A stretch of 64,000 nucleotides of DNA from Macrobrachium rosenbergii. Taxonomy: Eukaryota; Arthropoda; Malacostraca; Decapoda; Palaemonidae. Of this stretch, positions 52,791-63,865 are shown piece after piece; position 1 is the first letter of the stretch, and every line of letters begins with the position of its first letter. Both the position numbers and the translations under genes were made by a program. The stretch is taken from the NCBI RefSeq assembly GCF_040412425.1, contig NC_089782.1, positions 25,295,622-25,359,621 on the forward strand. The letters are read 5' to 3'. The notes below the pieces were generated by a model. The model was not told where the DNA came from. It saw only the letters and a program-made list of their open reading frames with translations, and did not search any database.

Positions 52791-55305
52791 GTAATAAGAA
52801 ATATATTTTTTTTAACCTAAAGGCATCATGTAGTGTACTATTCCATCATTCTAAAGTTAACCTATTTTTTCAAAAGTTTAGTATTAAGAATTTTTAAGAA
52901 AAATGCTGCATCAGGATAGGTTTTGTGATTTGTGCTTTTTTTTTTTTACCTCTTTATGGGTTCACATTACTTCAGACATCTGTTTAGTAAGTCAGTCTTG
53001 ACCCCCATCCCTTTTATATTTTAGATGTATTATCATCTGCATTTTACTACATTCAAGCATTCCCTTAGGCATCATCTCACTTTGCTGTGTAACACTGCTT
53101 TTAAACTGCTCCACATTCGTGTCTTGCTGAAGAGTAGATCCTATGAATAATGAATCCTGCTGGATAATGAGTCAGAAATAGAATTCGGTGAATCTTAACC
53201 GTTTTATAAATATAATATTTTGTGACCCAGATAACAATGTAGCTGGCTATTTTAGTTAATCATTACCATTATTAGTCATTTTGTTACTATCAGATTTTCC
53301 TTCTGTGGTATTAGTTGTGAATTGCATGTTCTAAGCCATTTGTCTCGTGAATTTTTTGCCTGGAGTTTCATTAAATTTTCATATGGTCTGGTCTTCGTAT
53401 GCCTCTTTTCACTGATTATCTGGGCCTTCCTATTGGTCTTTGTCTTACTGATTAATATCTGCCACTGTTGTGACTAACTGCTTCTCCCTTTGAAGCAGTG
53501 AAACCAGCTCAAATTTTCTGGAAACCAATGTTCTTAATGTCATATGTAATGAAGCCTTCTTTGTACGCTCCAGTTGTGAATTTAAGCATTTTGCATTCTT
53601 TGTTTATTTTTTAAACACTGTTCCGGGGTATTATGTTTTGTTTTAATGTTACAGTGACAGATGGTGCTTGTGAGCATTTTGGTAGCACATTAAAAAAGTT
53701 GTATGCAAAAACAGTATACAAATATAACATATACTGACATAAGGAAATGGGTCTGAGTGATGCATACATTTATTAAAGTGCAACCAAAAACATTTTAAAT
53801 ACCCTAGGTTCGTTAGGCTTAACCTTTAGTCTCTGAAGAGATGATTTTGAATTGTATTGGTCTTGGTTCAAGAGGAAATCTTTTGAAATAATGTAATGAA
53901 TGAGAGGTCATAGGGAAAGTATATTCCAAGTTCAAATAACCCCTCTAAACTTCATGTTCCCTTGTAACCTGACAATGTCAGAATTAATAAAAACTAAGCA
54001 CTCAGTGGGAAGATAATTTGAAACTAAAATAATTTGGCTATATATGAACAAACTTAGGTATGCAGTAGAGTAACAGACTTCATGCCTGTTTTTTGTAGTG
54101 GTATTTCTTGGTAAAAATTGTATGGTTGAGATTTTGTGCAAAATTACTTTGTAGGTAATCTACCACAGTATGATCTTAGTGTTGGAAATGGAAATTGTAA
54201 CACCTTTGAAATTGCTTATATTTTTGGCATCCTTTCTTACCTGTTCTCAAGAGCGATAGCACTAACTGTATATTAGATGACCTCTCCTTCAAAGTTGGAT
54301 GTGGTCTGACAGACACACTCGCTTTTGAAATCGTAGACAAGTTATTTTTGCTGTTACCAGATCTGCTAAAGTCATGTCATACACAAAAACTGTCCGTGGA
54401 CAAAGCATAGACGACTAGGTCCACGTGGGTAAATTTGTCTGTAGTCAATGTCTGGGTGGTTGCTGATAAACCAAATAGGTGGATTTGGCAGCAGTGTTGC
54501 TTCATGCCCATACCAGCGGACAAATTTTGCTATTGCCAGACACAAACTATGCTCATTTGCCTTCAACTACGAATTTTCGCCAGTCCACCAGTCATCCTCT
54601 GAATGGAGATTACGACAACTATGTCCACCGGACACAGTCAGATTGTGTAGATGCACCATAACTATTAGGCTTGGTGTACACTCGGCAACTGAGAAAGTCA
54701 TTTTGCTTATGCAAAAAGTAAATGCAAAGATGCTCTGAATTAACACTGAAACTGTTAGCTGTCTATACCATACAAGGTACATGTAACTGTGTTATCAAGG
54801 GTAGGTTGTAAGAGGTAAGTCCTATGTATGGCTCACCACACAATGCAGCACAGAAGAGATTCATAATAAAAAGTTGAGAAAGTGCAGGTGCTTCTAAATC
54901 TTCCCCTCAAGTATTTGCAAGTTGTAAGGAGAGACCTGCATTGCTTCATCACTGACTTATAACTACTCAGAGTGCCATGAAAATACAACCTAGTGTTTCA
55001 GAATACAGTAAAGGGTATTGGACAGTTTTTTTTTTTTTTTTTTCCGAGTCACTATTCGCATATAACATCATCACAGCCTCTGAAATTCACACTGTTACAT
55101 GTCGTATTGCATTTTCACTTTTTATAATTCATTCAGATTAGCTGAAAATGGTGTGTGCTTTCAAAAGTGACGAAGTTGCATTTGAATGACGCATCACTGC
55201 ATCCTTACAATGAACTGATGAATTATGTTGATCTCTGCTTATCAAGAAAAAAAATGAAGTGCTGGTACAGCAGATAATTATAGACATTCATGTTGGTGAC
55301 TGTTC
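52791..55305. other. SREK1IP1 intron 2: no further exon seen
   Basis: AT-rich intron. The 54.3-54.8 kb part is less AT-rich and contains TGTCCGTGGACA- and TGTCCACCGGACA-type words, possibly a decayed DNA element, but no termini or coding relic could be identified. Confidence 0.45.
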
Positions 55306-55500
55306 AGCTGCATCCCCTTTAATTCCTTTACTATACATCTGTTCATATTCTCTTTCTTCCGTCTTACTTTCCACCCTCTTCTAACAACTGATTCTTGGTG
55401 CAATTTCAAGGTTTTCTTCTTGTTGACAGTAATCCTTTTCAGCACTGAATGACGTAGGTCCCTGCGCTTGGCCTTTGGTGTTAATTTTACATTCTATTCT
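55306..55500 (-). repeat. Dispersed 290-bp SINE-like element, copy 5 (5'-truncated, minus orientation)
   Basis: Reverse-complement copy running GCTGCATCCCCTTTAATTCC to GCGCTTGGCCTTTGGTG. The CACTACCCC end is missing. Landmarks include TTCATATTCTCTTTCTTCCG and TTTTCAGCACTGAATGACG. It lies in SREK1IP1 intron 2. Confidence 0.8.
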
Positions 55501-55669
55501 AAAGCCCATCACCAGTAAATGCCAGGGTGTAAGAGTGGTGAATCGTAAATAAAGCCACCATGTGATGTGGCATCCTTCATTTCAAGAACTATAATGAAGT
55601 ACTGTAATGCAATCTAGATTTTGATTGTCCATCATCTTTGATCCAAAGATAGTTTATGAATGACCTACA

Positions 55670-55830
55670 TGTTCTGATTCTTGAATGCTTATAGTTCTTT
55701 GCTAAGATTTTCTAATTCTTGAATACTTATAGTTTGGCACTAAAAAAATGCTTATAGTTGTATGCTAAAAATTTTCTAATTCTTGAATGCTCATAGTTCT
55801 ATGCTAAAAATCTTAGCACTCTTGAAAGCT
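55670..55830. repeat. Degenerate ~45-50-bp tandem repeat
   Basis: Words ATTCTTGAATGCTTATAGTT and CTATGCTAAAAATTTTCTAA recur three to four times with indels. Confidence 0.75.
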
Positions 55831-56257
55831 AAGATTGTTTAGACATAAGTTGAGAAGGCAGTAAAAGCAGCTAGCCAGGCAAGTACAAGTAAATAATGGA
55901 AGTACTGTAGCAGGACAAGGTCTAGTAGAGGGACCTAGAAAATAAAGGAGCAAGCATAAAGGTGACTTGACTGAATGGGAATTCAAATATAAATTGCATA
56001 AAATAAACGAGTAGAGAGAGCTCTTTTGATGTATAATCAAAAGTAATCTGATTGGAAATGATGATGACTTATATTACTGTACTGTACTTTACTCAGAATT
56101 AGTGTTTCATGGCAGATTTCCACCTGTTTAAAGGGAACAAGGAAAATTGGCTATACATGTACTTTATATCAGTTAAATGCAGCAACCTTTTCAAAGCCTG
56201 GTGAACCAGTTTTGTATGAAATCTTAATTCAACATATCTGATTTATGAACTTTTGGG

Positions 56258-56680
56258 TCTAAAACCAAGCACTTAAAGAAATGAAAAGAGGGAGTTGGAC
56301 TTGTTGGACAGCAAGGAGGAAGAAAGCAGGAATGGAGATAGAGTAAGTCTAGAAAGTGGGTGCAGCTAAGGGCCAAAGGGGTGTTGCAAACAACTTTTAA
56401 GAAATCCTACTGTTGCAGCGCAGGTGTACAGGGGTCACAGTGAGAGACCTCCTTAGGGGGTTAGTGCTGTCAGTACATCTCATGGGTGCACTGTAGGCAT
56501 TACTAAAAGTTATTTGCAACATCCCTTCGGCCCATAGCTGCACCTACTTTTTGGCCTTTTTACATTGTATCAATTCCCATTTCCATCTTGCTGTTCAAAG
56601 CCCCAGCTCCCTCTTTTCACAGAGTTAAGTACTGAATGGCTGAAAGTGCCCCAGTGCCTGGCTTTATAGCTTAATTTTCA
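56258..56680. repeat. Inverted pair of SINE-like elements (copies 6 and 7)
   Basis: A + copy (about 56258-56456) is followed at once by a - copy (about 56456-56680). They meet at CCTCCTTAGGGGGTTAGTGC. Both share a variant not seen in the other copies: GAAAAGAGGGAGYTGG, GTGCAGCTA(A/T)GGGCC and TGTTGCAAA(C/T)AACTTTTA. The shared variant indicates a common subfamily or inverted duplication of one copy. The pair forms a near loop-less palindrome with arms of about 170-200 bases inside SREK1IP1 intron 2. Confidence 0.8.
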
Positions 56681-56728
56681 TAGATTAAATCACAGTGAGA
56701 GGCAGTTATGGAACATCACTGCAGTGTG

Positions 56729-56776
56729 ATACCATATTAATTTTTCTTGAAGTACCATATTAATTTTTCTTGAAGC
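56729..56776. repeat. 24-bp tandem duplication
   Basis: TACCATATTAATTTTTCTTG plus AAG occurs twice in direct succession. Confidence 0.9.
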
Positions 56777-58053
56777 CAAATTGAATTTTGTAATACCCTG
56801 ACAGATCTGCAGTGTGTGCATTAACAAAATGTTTCTGTATGACACAGACTTTCAGTATCTACAAGTTTACTTTGGTCATTAGGATGGTAGCTTTCTTAAG
56901 TTTCAGGTGTATATTGGGCAAGTATGGTTTATAATTTTGTCCACAAGAAAATTGGGATTTCCAATTAGCCCTCAACTTCTGTTGAAGAAAATATTTTTGT
57001 TTAATTGTTAATTTTGGAAAAGGATATGCTTAAAAAAACTTGAAGTGACCTCAAGTAGAGGTAAGGGCTTAAATTTGCCTTTTAATATCTGAAGGGATGA
57101 ATGCCACAATAGTGTTTAGCTTGTGTAATAAACTAAGTGTGTTGTTGTTGTGAGTGTATTACTTTTCCTCAAATTACAGGTTTATTTGTATAATTTTCCT
57201 GTATGAGGAGGATTGTTGTTATAAAAATTCAGAGGGCCATATTTTCTTTTTTACGTATTCTGTGGAACTATGAGTCCAGAAATGTGACTCTGTTGTCACA
57301 TTAAAATTATACAAAACTGTATCATGAAACTGAACAATAGTGTGTCTGTTTATTTGTCGTGACTTATAAGGGAGACCCTTGTTTCATTTATTGTACTGAA
57401 ATGAATATAAGATGAAGCAGAGACACTTATTTTGTAATGTAAAATATTAAACTGATGCAAATGCTTAGTTGTGACTAATAAACATTTGTTAGTTATAAAT
57501 TAAGAATCTACTGGTTACTTGTTACCTGATATATCTGTAATTGTAGTAGCCACAATGCGCTCTTAACTTCTCAAATTCTCCACACTTTTTGGATTCTCTT
57601 GTCACTACAAGGCCTTAGATCCAAATGCAAGAAATATAAAGTAATTCTGATGTCCGGCATAACTTTTATGGCACTAAAGCTGCTTTCTTGCATCTTATAT
57701 GGTATCATACTTAGGTACATAAATCTTTATAATACAGTGTAATACAATTGAGAAGGGTGATCCTAGAAGATCATTTATGTAACAAAATTTTATGCTCAAG
57801 TACTTTTGCTTCCACACTTTTTCATCAATAGTGTGTAAGTAGCCTTCAATATACCCTAGAAGATAGTTTTTGGCAAAATGCTAGGAATTTAACATTTTTT
57901 CTGTATTACTGCCATAATTTTGCATTACTATATTATTATGGAATAACTTGAGGACTATACTATTACGGAATAACTTGGAGATTAGCATTTATTTTAGCTA
58001 TTATGAACCATATGCTGTATTACAAAATTTAATCTCTTGAATTATTCCAACAG
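56777..58053. other. SREK1IP1 intron 2, distal part
   Basis: No exon seen. A small imperfect duplication (ACTATATTATTATGGAATAA... / ACTATACTATTACGGAATAA..., about 57925-57980) is the only structure noticed. The intron ends in TTATTCCAACAG. Confidence 0.5.
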
Positions 58054-58161
58054 GTTGATCCCCAGAAAGATGTAGTGTTAGATGTATCTTCAACCTCTTC
58101 AGAAGAGAGCGATCATGAAACTCCTTTGACCCAGCTGCGCACGCAAGAGCTACTTGCCAAA
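58054..58161 (+). CDS. SREK1IP1: SREK1-interacting protein 1, coding exon 2 of 3
   Basis: Begins after acceptor TTATTCCAACAG (AG at 58052-58053) and ends at donor CCAAA|GTAAGG (GT at 58162), phase 0 at both ends, 36 codons (residues 40-75). It starts VDPQKDVVLDVSSTSSEESD, which aligns closely with the human VDPKRDIVLDVSSTSSE.SD block and is diagnostic for the family. The acidic/serine stretch offers likely CK2-type phosphorylation sites (by composition). Confidence 0.93.
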
Positions 58162-58419
58162 GTAAGGTTATCACTCAAGTCTTTAGTTCTATTATAAGTG
58201 CAATGGTGTATTACAAAAGCGACAAACAATTTGAACAGCTTTGTGGTGTGTTAAATTTATATATTAAAAAAAATAATGTAACAGTTTTATGAGTGAATAT
58301 GATATACAGAACAGTAATGTACTGTACATCCTGATTAAGGTGTACTGTATTTTATCTGCATGACTTCAAATCTTTCATATAAACTAACTACTTTTTTTTA
58401 CAAAATACTTTTATTCTAG

Positions 58420-58626
58420 ATGAAAGAAGATAAAAGAATGAGGAAAGAAAGGAAGAGATTAAAAAAGGAGAAAAAGAAACTAAAGAAAGAGAAGAAGCAC
58501 AGAAGTAAAAGTCATGACAGGTCACGATCTCGTTCACCAGTTAGGTTGAAAAAAAGTACAAAACACAAACCCAATTCATCGTCTGATAGCCGTGACTCCA
58601 GACACAAGAAGAAGAGCCATGACTGA
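58420..58626 (+). CDS. SREK1IP1: SREK1-interacting protein 1, coding exon 3 of 3 (basic and RS-like tail)
   Basis: Begins after acceptor TTATTCTAG (AG at 58418-58419) and ends with TGA at 58624-58626. It encodes residues 76-143: a strongly basic KKEKKKLKKEKKHRSK-type helix-forming segment, then an SR-like stretch (HDRSRSRSPVRLKK) and a Ser/His/Lys tail. The lysine-rich tail is shared with vertebrate SREK1IP1. The RSRSRSP motif would suit interaction with SR splicing proteins and nuclear-speckle localisation (inference). Confidence 0.93.
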   Translation: MKEDKRMRKERKRLKKEKKKLKKEKKHRSKSHDRSRSRSPVRLKKSTKHKPNSSSDSRDSRHKKKSHD

Positions 58627-58707
58627 TTAGCTCCAGCTTCTGTGATTTGTTTTTACATGAAACTTTTGTTTAGTGGGTGATGGCATTTATCTGTGGTAAA
58701 TGCAGAG

Positions 58708-58713
58708 AATAAA
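58708..58713 (+). terminator. SREK1IP1: Polyadenylation signal of SREK1IP1
   Basis: AATAAA in GAGAATAAAAGTG, 82 bases after the stop codon. The convergent EXOSC7 gene has its likely signal about 0.5 kb further on. Confidence 0.65.
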
Positions 58714-59190
58714 AGTGAACCTATTTTTGTGAATTTTCCATATAAAACTTGTGTTCGTAGAATATTTAAAACATGTCATTATGACTGAAAATGTACAGCA
58801 TATTACCATGCAATATTCTTTGTCTCAGACTAGCCTACCTCAGAATTGGATACAGTGTACCTTTGTAGAGGGGTTTGTAAAATTCTTGAACTCTCAACAC
58901 TGGTAATTTGAAATTCACTGTACGTAGATGACAGTTCTGACATTATTTTTTATTTGAATGAAGTTTTTGAAGAAAATAGAGATAAATTCTCAACCCTTTA
59001 TAGTTGGTAAGTGAGAATTGGAATGGTGAATTTTAGCTTATTTCCTGTGAACAAATTTTAGACAAGTTGACACTGCCTAAAAATGATTACAGTTATGTGT
59101 TGACTTTTTTTAGTTATTGTTGCCTATTATGAATGCTGCTTATGCGATTGGCTGATTATTTCATTTCTCACAGATTCCAATTCACTCCAG

Positions 59191-59246
59191 TTTATTTCTG
59201 ACAACAAAAAAATGAGAGAAAAATGTGAAACTTTCATCCATTTATT
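59191..59246 (-). terminator. EXOSC7: Candidate polyadenylation signals of EXOSC7
   Basis: Two AATAAA hexamers on the - strand (TTTATT on the + strand at 59241-59246 and 59191-59196), 53 and 103 bases beyond the EXOSC7 stop codon. Either would leave a very short 3' UTR and a gap of about 0.45-0.5 kb to the SREK1IP1 signal. Confidence 0.5.
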
Positions 59247-59298
59247 TATAAAAAGAGAGAAGATATTAAAAATATTACAGTATTCCAATTTGTTTTCC

Positions 59299-59397
59299 TC
59301 AAAGAAAACCTTTAATCTGTCTATTCTCTATGCTCTCTTCCTGGTGCAATTTCATCTGAAGATGCTGATGGATCCTCTGTCCAAGGTCTCTTGCACT
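59299..59397 (-). CDS. EXOSC7: Exosome complex component RRP42 (EXOSC7), last coding exon
   Basis: On the - strand the exon begins after acceptor TTTTTCCAG (AG at 59399-59398) and ends in TGA (59301-59299). It encodes 32 residues, SARDLGQRIHQHLQMKLHQE followed by ES...KGFL. This matches the human EXOSC7 C-terminus (GKRVGKVLHASLQ..L.KEES...GFLG). Phase 0 joins it to the exon at 61913-62071. The intervening 2.5-kb intron carries a LINE fragment. Confidence 0.88.
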   Translation of the reverse strand, partial: SARDLGQRIHQHLQMKLHQEESIENRQIKGFL

Positions 59398-60169
59398 CTG
59401 GAAAAATGTGAAATTAAGTACATTCAATGTAATGGAACAATAACAAAATGGCATTCTGGCTGTACTGATTCCCTGAGATAATTAGAAAATTGGACTTTAA
59501 ACACTCTTTTTCAAAAATACATAACTCTTAACTTACGTATGCAATATCACTTGTAATGTAACCGATTACCTGAAAGATATTTCTGCAGAGACTTAATTTT
59601 TTATTGTTGCAGTTTAATCCTTGCTACTAGGGGAGGCCTGTATTTTGCCTTTAGAGGCAGCCCTTGTCACCAACTTACATTTTAAGCCTTGACAAAAAAA
59701 AATGAAAGTTTTCAAAATTTTTTTTTGTGCCTTGAATAGCATAAACCCCTCATTTTGATAACTAGTTTATTATTATTAGTAATAATATTCAAACATAAAA
59801 CTCTCATAAGCAGCATACTGAAATGGTCACCACCTTTCAAAACGAGCATCCACAAAGCAGAGCAACATAAACTAAACACTTACAAAAATAGTAATAAAAT
59901 AAGAAATACTAAGGTAACTGTGTATGCTTTACCTAGTACTTTACAACTTCTCTTAAACTTACATATTATTGTTATTATTATTATTATTCAGAAGACAAAC
60001 CCTATTCATATGGAAGAAGCCCACAGAGGCCACTGACTTGAAATTCAAACTTCCAAAGAATTATGGTGTTCATTAGATACATGTAACAGAAGGTAATGGA
60101 AAATACTGATAGAAGAAATCAGTTATAAAGAAGAAAAAATTAGCAAATTAATAAATAAACATAAAAAAG

Positions 60170-60860
60170 TAAGAAAATTATTAAACTTTTGAAGTTCCAG
60201 TAGCACGACATCCTCAGGGAAACTGTTGTACAGTCCAGTGGAGTAAGGAACAAATGACATCTGGAAGGAGGCATATTTACCATATGTTCTTGCTGCTGTT
60301 CAGCAAATTTGGTTGCTCTCGGCAGGAAAAGGGGATCAGGGATCAATTGTGAATGTGAAAGATCTCTGTTAAATTCCAAGTAATGGAAAACTGACAAATG
60401 AGACTACCTGTCAGTGGTCCAAGTCATAACTGCTAATTTTAGGAAATGGACGCCTACCACTATGACAACTCGATCTAAAAAAAGATAAATCTCTGGTAAA
60501 AGCAGACATCCACACCAGAGAACAGTACTCTAGTAAAAGAGGGACAAATGATGTAAAACAAATTGCACTGATTTTATCTTTATAAATAATACCTAACTTT
60601 TGTGTGGCATATGCTGACACTTTCATTAGATGTGTCTCAAAAGTAAGATGTGAGTCAAAAGCTACACCTAGAATAGTTAAAGCTGCAGACTCATTCAGTA
60701 AAGACCTGGGATTGGAAGACTCATGGTTCTTGGCTCTGTGACAATAGCTCTTCACCATTCCAAATGATTAGAGATTTAATCTGGTTTGGCTTAAGAGCAA
60801 TTGGCAATATTATGAGCAACCTACAGCCTTTCTCCAACCCAGACCATAAATATAAATCAT
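60170..60860 (-). mobile_element. Degraded jockey-type non-LTR retrotransposon (reverse transcriptase C-terminal part)
   Basis: The - strand reading, in order: LPIALKPNQIKSLII (cf. NP.KT.S.I.SRS), LTILGVAFDSHLTFETHL (cf. ILGVTFD..LTFE.H), KVSAYATQKLGIIYK (cf. S..A..LG.LRK), FVPLLLEYCSLVW (cf. F..P.LEY.S.VW), a frameshift to LDRVV, then relics of RATKFAEQQQEH and PYSTGLYNSFPEDVV (cf. P...LWN.LP..V). This is the thumb and C-terminal region of LINE reverse transcriptases of the jockey/CR1-like group. Frameshifts and stops show it is inactive. It sits in the last intron of EXOSC7 in the same orientation as the gene. No 5' part or target-site duplication was identified. Confidence 0.8.
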
Positions 60861-61912
60861 GGTGGTGAAAGCAGACCTTCCTTACAAACGAGAACTTCAA
60901 TGGTTAAATACAGAAATCTGGAACCTTGAAAGTTCTGCAATCAATATCCCCTGGAATTTGACCACCTATGATACACATAAGAGTGAAATGAACCATTTAC
61001 AAGAAAGTATGACTTACCAGCACTTGCAAGAACAAAAATAACACTCAGGATATGTGGATTAATTCTGTATTTTGTTGCTTACAAGTGTAAGAGAAAGCTT
61101 TGTGAGGAAAGACTGTTAATAAAGCAAGCCTTTCACTTGCCAGTCAACTACTACTGGGCATTTTAGAATAATTGCTTGGCAAGATGACTGTGCCGTTCAT
61201 TTTCTTTCATATAATAACTTCTGTAATACTCACTCTTCTTAATGAAGGTGATTTGTAATATTTTGTGAATTCTTAAAGTTTTTACTTGGCGTTTACCCTC
61301 CAAGCCAGTGATGTCATTTGCCACTGGGTGTTACTATGTATTGTACACTGTTCTTTCTGCTTTTGTTTTCCATGAGTAATTTCCTTTACTTTTTGGATTC
61401 TGGGGACTGTGATCAGAATTTTCATGTAGGCCCTGTTTGCTGTTACTACCAGCAATTGATCGGGTAAGTTTCAGTAGCAATTTTTAGTACTGATTTTAAG
61501 TCTATTACTGTATATGGAACTGGGGAGGGTGTTTGCAAGTATGTGCATTTTTGTTGAACCACACTACATACTGCTCATGTTTCCTTGGATAGGTTATGCA
61601 TCACTATCTCTGTGCATTTAAGCACTAGTTCTTGTTCTTACTAATTATCTTACTCTTAAGATGATACGGTAATACATTAAGAGCTATTAAAGCAGTCACA
61701 TTTTACAAAACCATACAATTAAGAAATTAACCACAATATCACAAAATTTCTAAAGAAAGAATAAGCTCTAATGATTAGCCTAATTAATACAGTGCTGTAG
61801 AGTAATTTATATGGATTTATAAAGCTATATGGTCAAGATATGTATTTAACTGGACTATGAACTGCAAAGAATTTGTCTTAAGAAAAAGTAAGCATTCATA
61901 TCACTGACAAAC

Positions 61913-62071
61913 CTTTATAGAAGATGACAAAGTTTTTGGAGTGAATGTACCACTCCCTAACAGCTGTGTAGCAGTTATGTGTCCTTTTGGGGTTACGCCT
62001 ACAACGACAGATACTGGACCACAACATTCTTCCTCTGGGGTGGGGTCTATGACAGTCAAATTTTCTGTTAT
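61913..62071 (-). CDS. EXOSC7: Exosome complex component RRP42 (EXOSC7), penultimate coding exon
   Basis: On the - strand the exon lies between acceptor CTTGTTACAG (AG at 62073-62072) and donor AAAG|GTTTGT (GT at 61912-61911). It is 159 bases, phase 0 at both ends, 53 residues: ITENLTVIDPTPEEECCGPV followed by SVVVGVTPKGHITATQLLGS and onward. This aligns with human VVDATLQEEACSLASLLVSVTSKG.VT....GKGS.DPES, the second RNase PH-like half. EXOSC7 is one of the six PH-type ring subunits of the nine-subunit RNA exosome core (nuclear and cytoplasmic 3'-5' RNA decay and processing). In animals the ring is structural and not catalytic. Confidence 0.92.
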
Positions 62072-62429
62072 CTGTAACAAGAGATCAAATAGAACAACAA
62101 TTTAATTATAAAAATTAAATTACTGTGTTTATAAAACAGTTTGGAATCTATTATAAATACTATAAAAATTTTTCTACATAAACCAACAACATATAGTAAA
62201 TAAAAAAGGACGAAATCATACAGTTTTGTCATTTTGGAAAAAAGAACAAATACTACTCTCCCTGGTAATTATTTCTGCCAATGTGGGGAGTGCCCAACTT
62301 TACCATTCTGACTCACTGGAGATCCAGAAAGATTTACCTTTTAAATACAATGTACTTACCTCTCCATTACGTAGGTCAGCAAAGGTACAAAAGATAGCAA
62401 AATTTAAAGGATCTTTCTGTTTTCTCCAA

Positions 62430-63690
62430 GTACTGGCCTAAGTGTCCACTTCCCTCACCCTCCACCAGGTACAAACACCAAATGGCAGGTAGTATCCTTC
62501 TGTGTTCTTTGAATGTGGAAAGGATGGGAGGGTCATTACAGTATATAGTGGAGAGTAAGTATTAAATTTATGATTGATATTTTTGCAATGAAATTTAACT
62601 CTCCATTATACAGCTGATTCCCACATTAATGAGGAGATGGGCAAAGTAAAATCAGCCATACCTCTAAAAGCCAGCACTTACCATACAGTAATTAAATTCT
62701 GCTGCATACCCAAATGTGATTGCTTACCTGACGTAAAAAATCCATAGGCTGTTCCTGCTGCCATTAAGGATAATAAATCAGGTTGAGAGACCTCATTTCA
62801 AGATGCTTGAGGTCTCATGAAAGATGCCACTTTAAACTGTATACAGTAAGGTGGGGAAGGATTTACAAGCTAGAAAGTACTCATAGATATAAAGGTACCA
62901 TCCTATACACGCACTGTGTACCTCCAAGCTTCCCATAACTTGACCAGATTTCTAACTACTGTAGTTGAAAGATGAACAAACTAATACTATTTCTACTTAG
63001 GATACTACTTCCCCTGCACAAACTAGGGGCACTAAACCTCTGCAAGGTTAAACATTATAAATCTGTGCTGATGCAGCGGTAGATTATGATTCTAACAAAA
63101 CATGATCTGCGACAGCTTCCTAGTTTAACTCCTGATAAGGAGCAAGCTTACTATATAAAACCTATAGATCATTCGCCACTCCTACAGACTGGGTCAAAGC
63201 TACATGGGTGAGCAAAGTCTGTCTCTCTCACTCTTGCCAGCCACATCACATTTAGCTGAATCAAGCTTTTGCTGCTTCCTTAACCTGTTAATCTCCCTCC
63301 TCTTTCAAAATTAACATCAGCAAGCTTATCACTTTCACTCCAGGTCTTGCAAATGTCACCCTGTTGACAAAAACCCAGTCAACACTCATGCACCAAGTGC
63401 AGAAGTCATATTGGCAAACTGAAAGTGACTATATCCTATTATGGCAGCCACTTTCCTTGCAAACTTATCAGCTATTACTAGGATTCATCATAAGCCTAAA
63501 TCAAAGAAAGTTTAAGACAAACCAAAACAACAGCAGAAAAATAGAGTAATTTCACTATCCAGATCCATCATTTCATTACACCAGTGACATTAAGGATACT
63601 GCCTGTCAGTTGGTGTATGTACCTATAGGTTCCCTGGTGGAGGGTGGAGGAAGTAGATGGATATGGGCCAGCACATATAAAAAAAATGGG
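62430..63690. repeat. Inverted repeat arms about 1.1 kb apart in an EXOSC7 intron
   Basis: The left arm (about 62430-62510) contains CTTCCCTCACCCTCCACCAG and GGCAGGTAGTATCCTTCTGT. The right arm (about 63585-63685) contains the complements, CTGGTGGAGGGTGGAGGAAG and AAGGATACTGCCTGTCAG. Either these are terminal inverted repeats of one non-autonomous element of about 1.25 kb, or two opposite copies of a dispersed repeat. The interior has no transposase-like reading. A small perfect stem, GAGACCTCA...TGAGGTCTC, lies at about 62789-62818. Confidence 0.6.
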
Positions 63691-63865
63691 GAGAATCTTT
63701 AAATTCTGCTATCTGTCGTGCCTTTGCTGGTGAGGAAGGTAAAGCTACATAGTGGAGAGGTACATTTCATTTTCACATCACGTGTCATAAAAACACAATT
63801 ACAGAGAAACTTTTAAGAGCCATATAAATGGCAGCATGCATGTGATATTTTAAATTTCTGCTTAC

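Noticed and set aside
54372..54738. Overlapping open frames on both strands at 54.4-54.7 kb
   Set aside because: The segment is less AT-rich and may be a decayed mobile element, but I found no domain, termini or splice sites to support a call.
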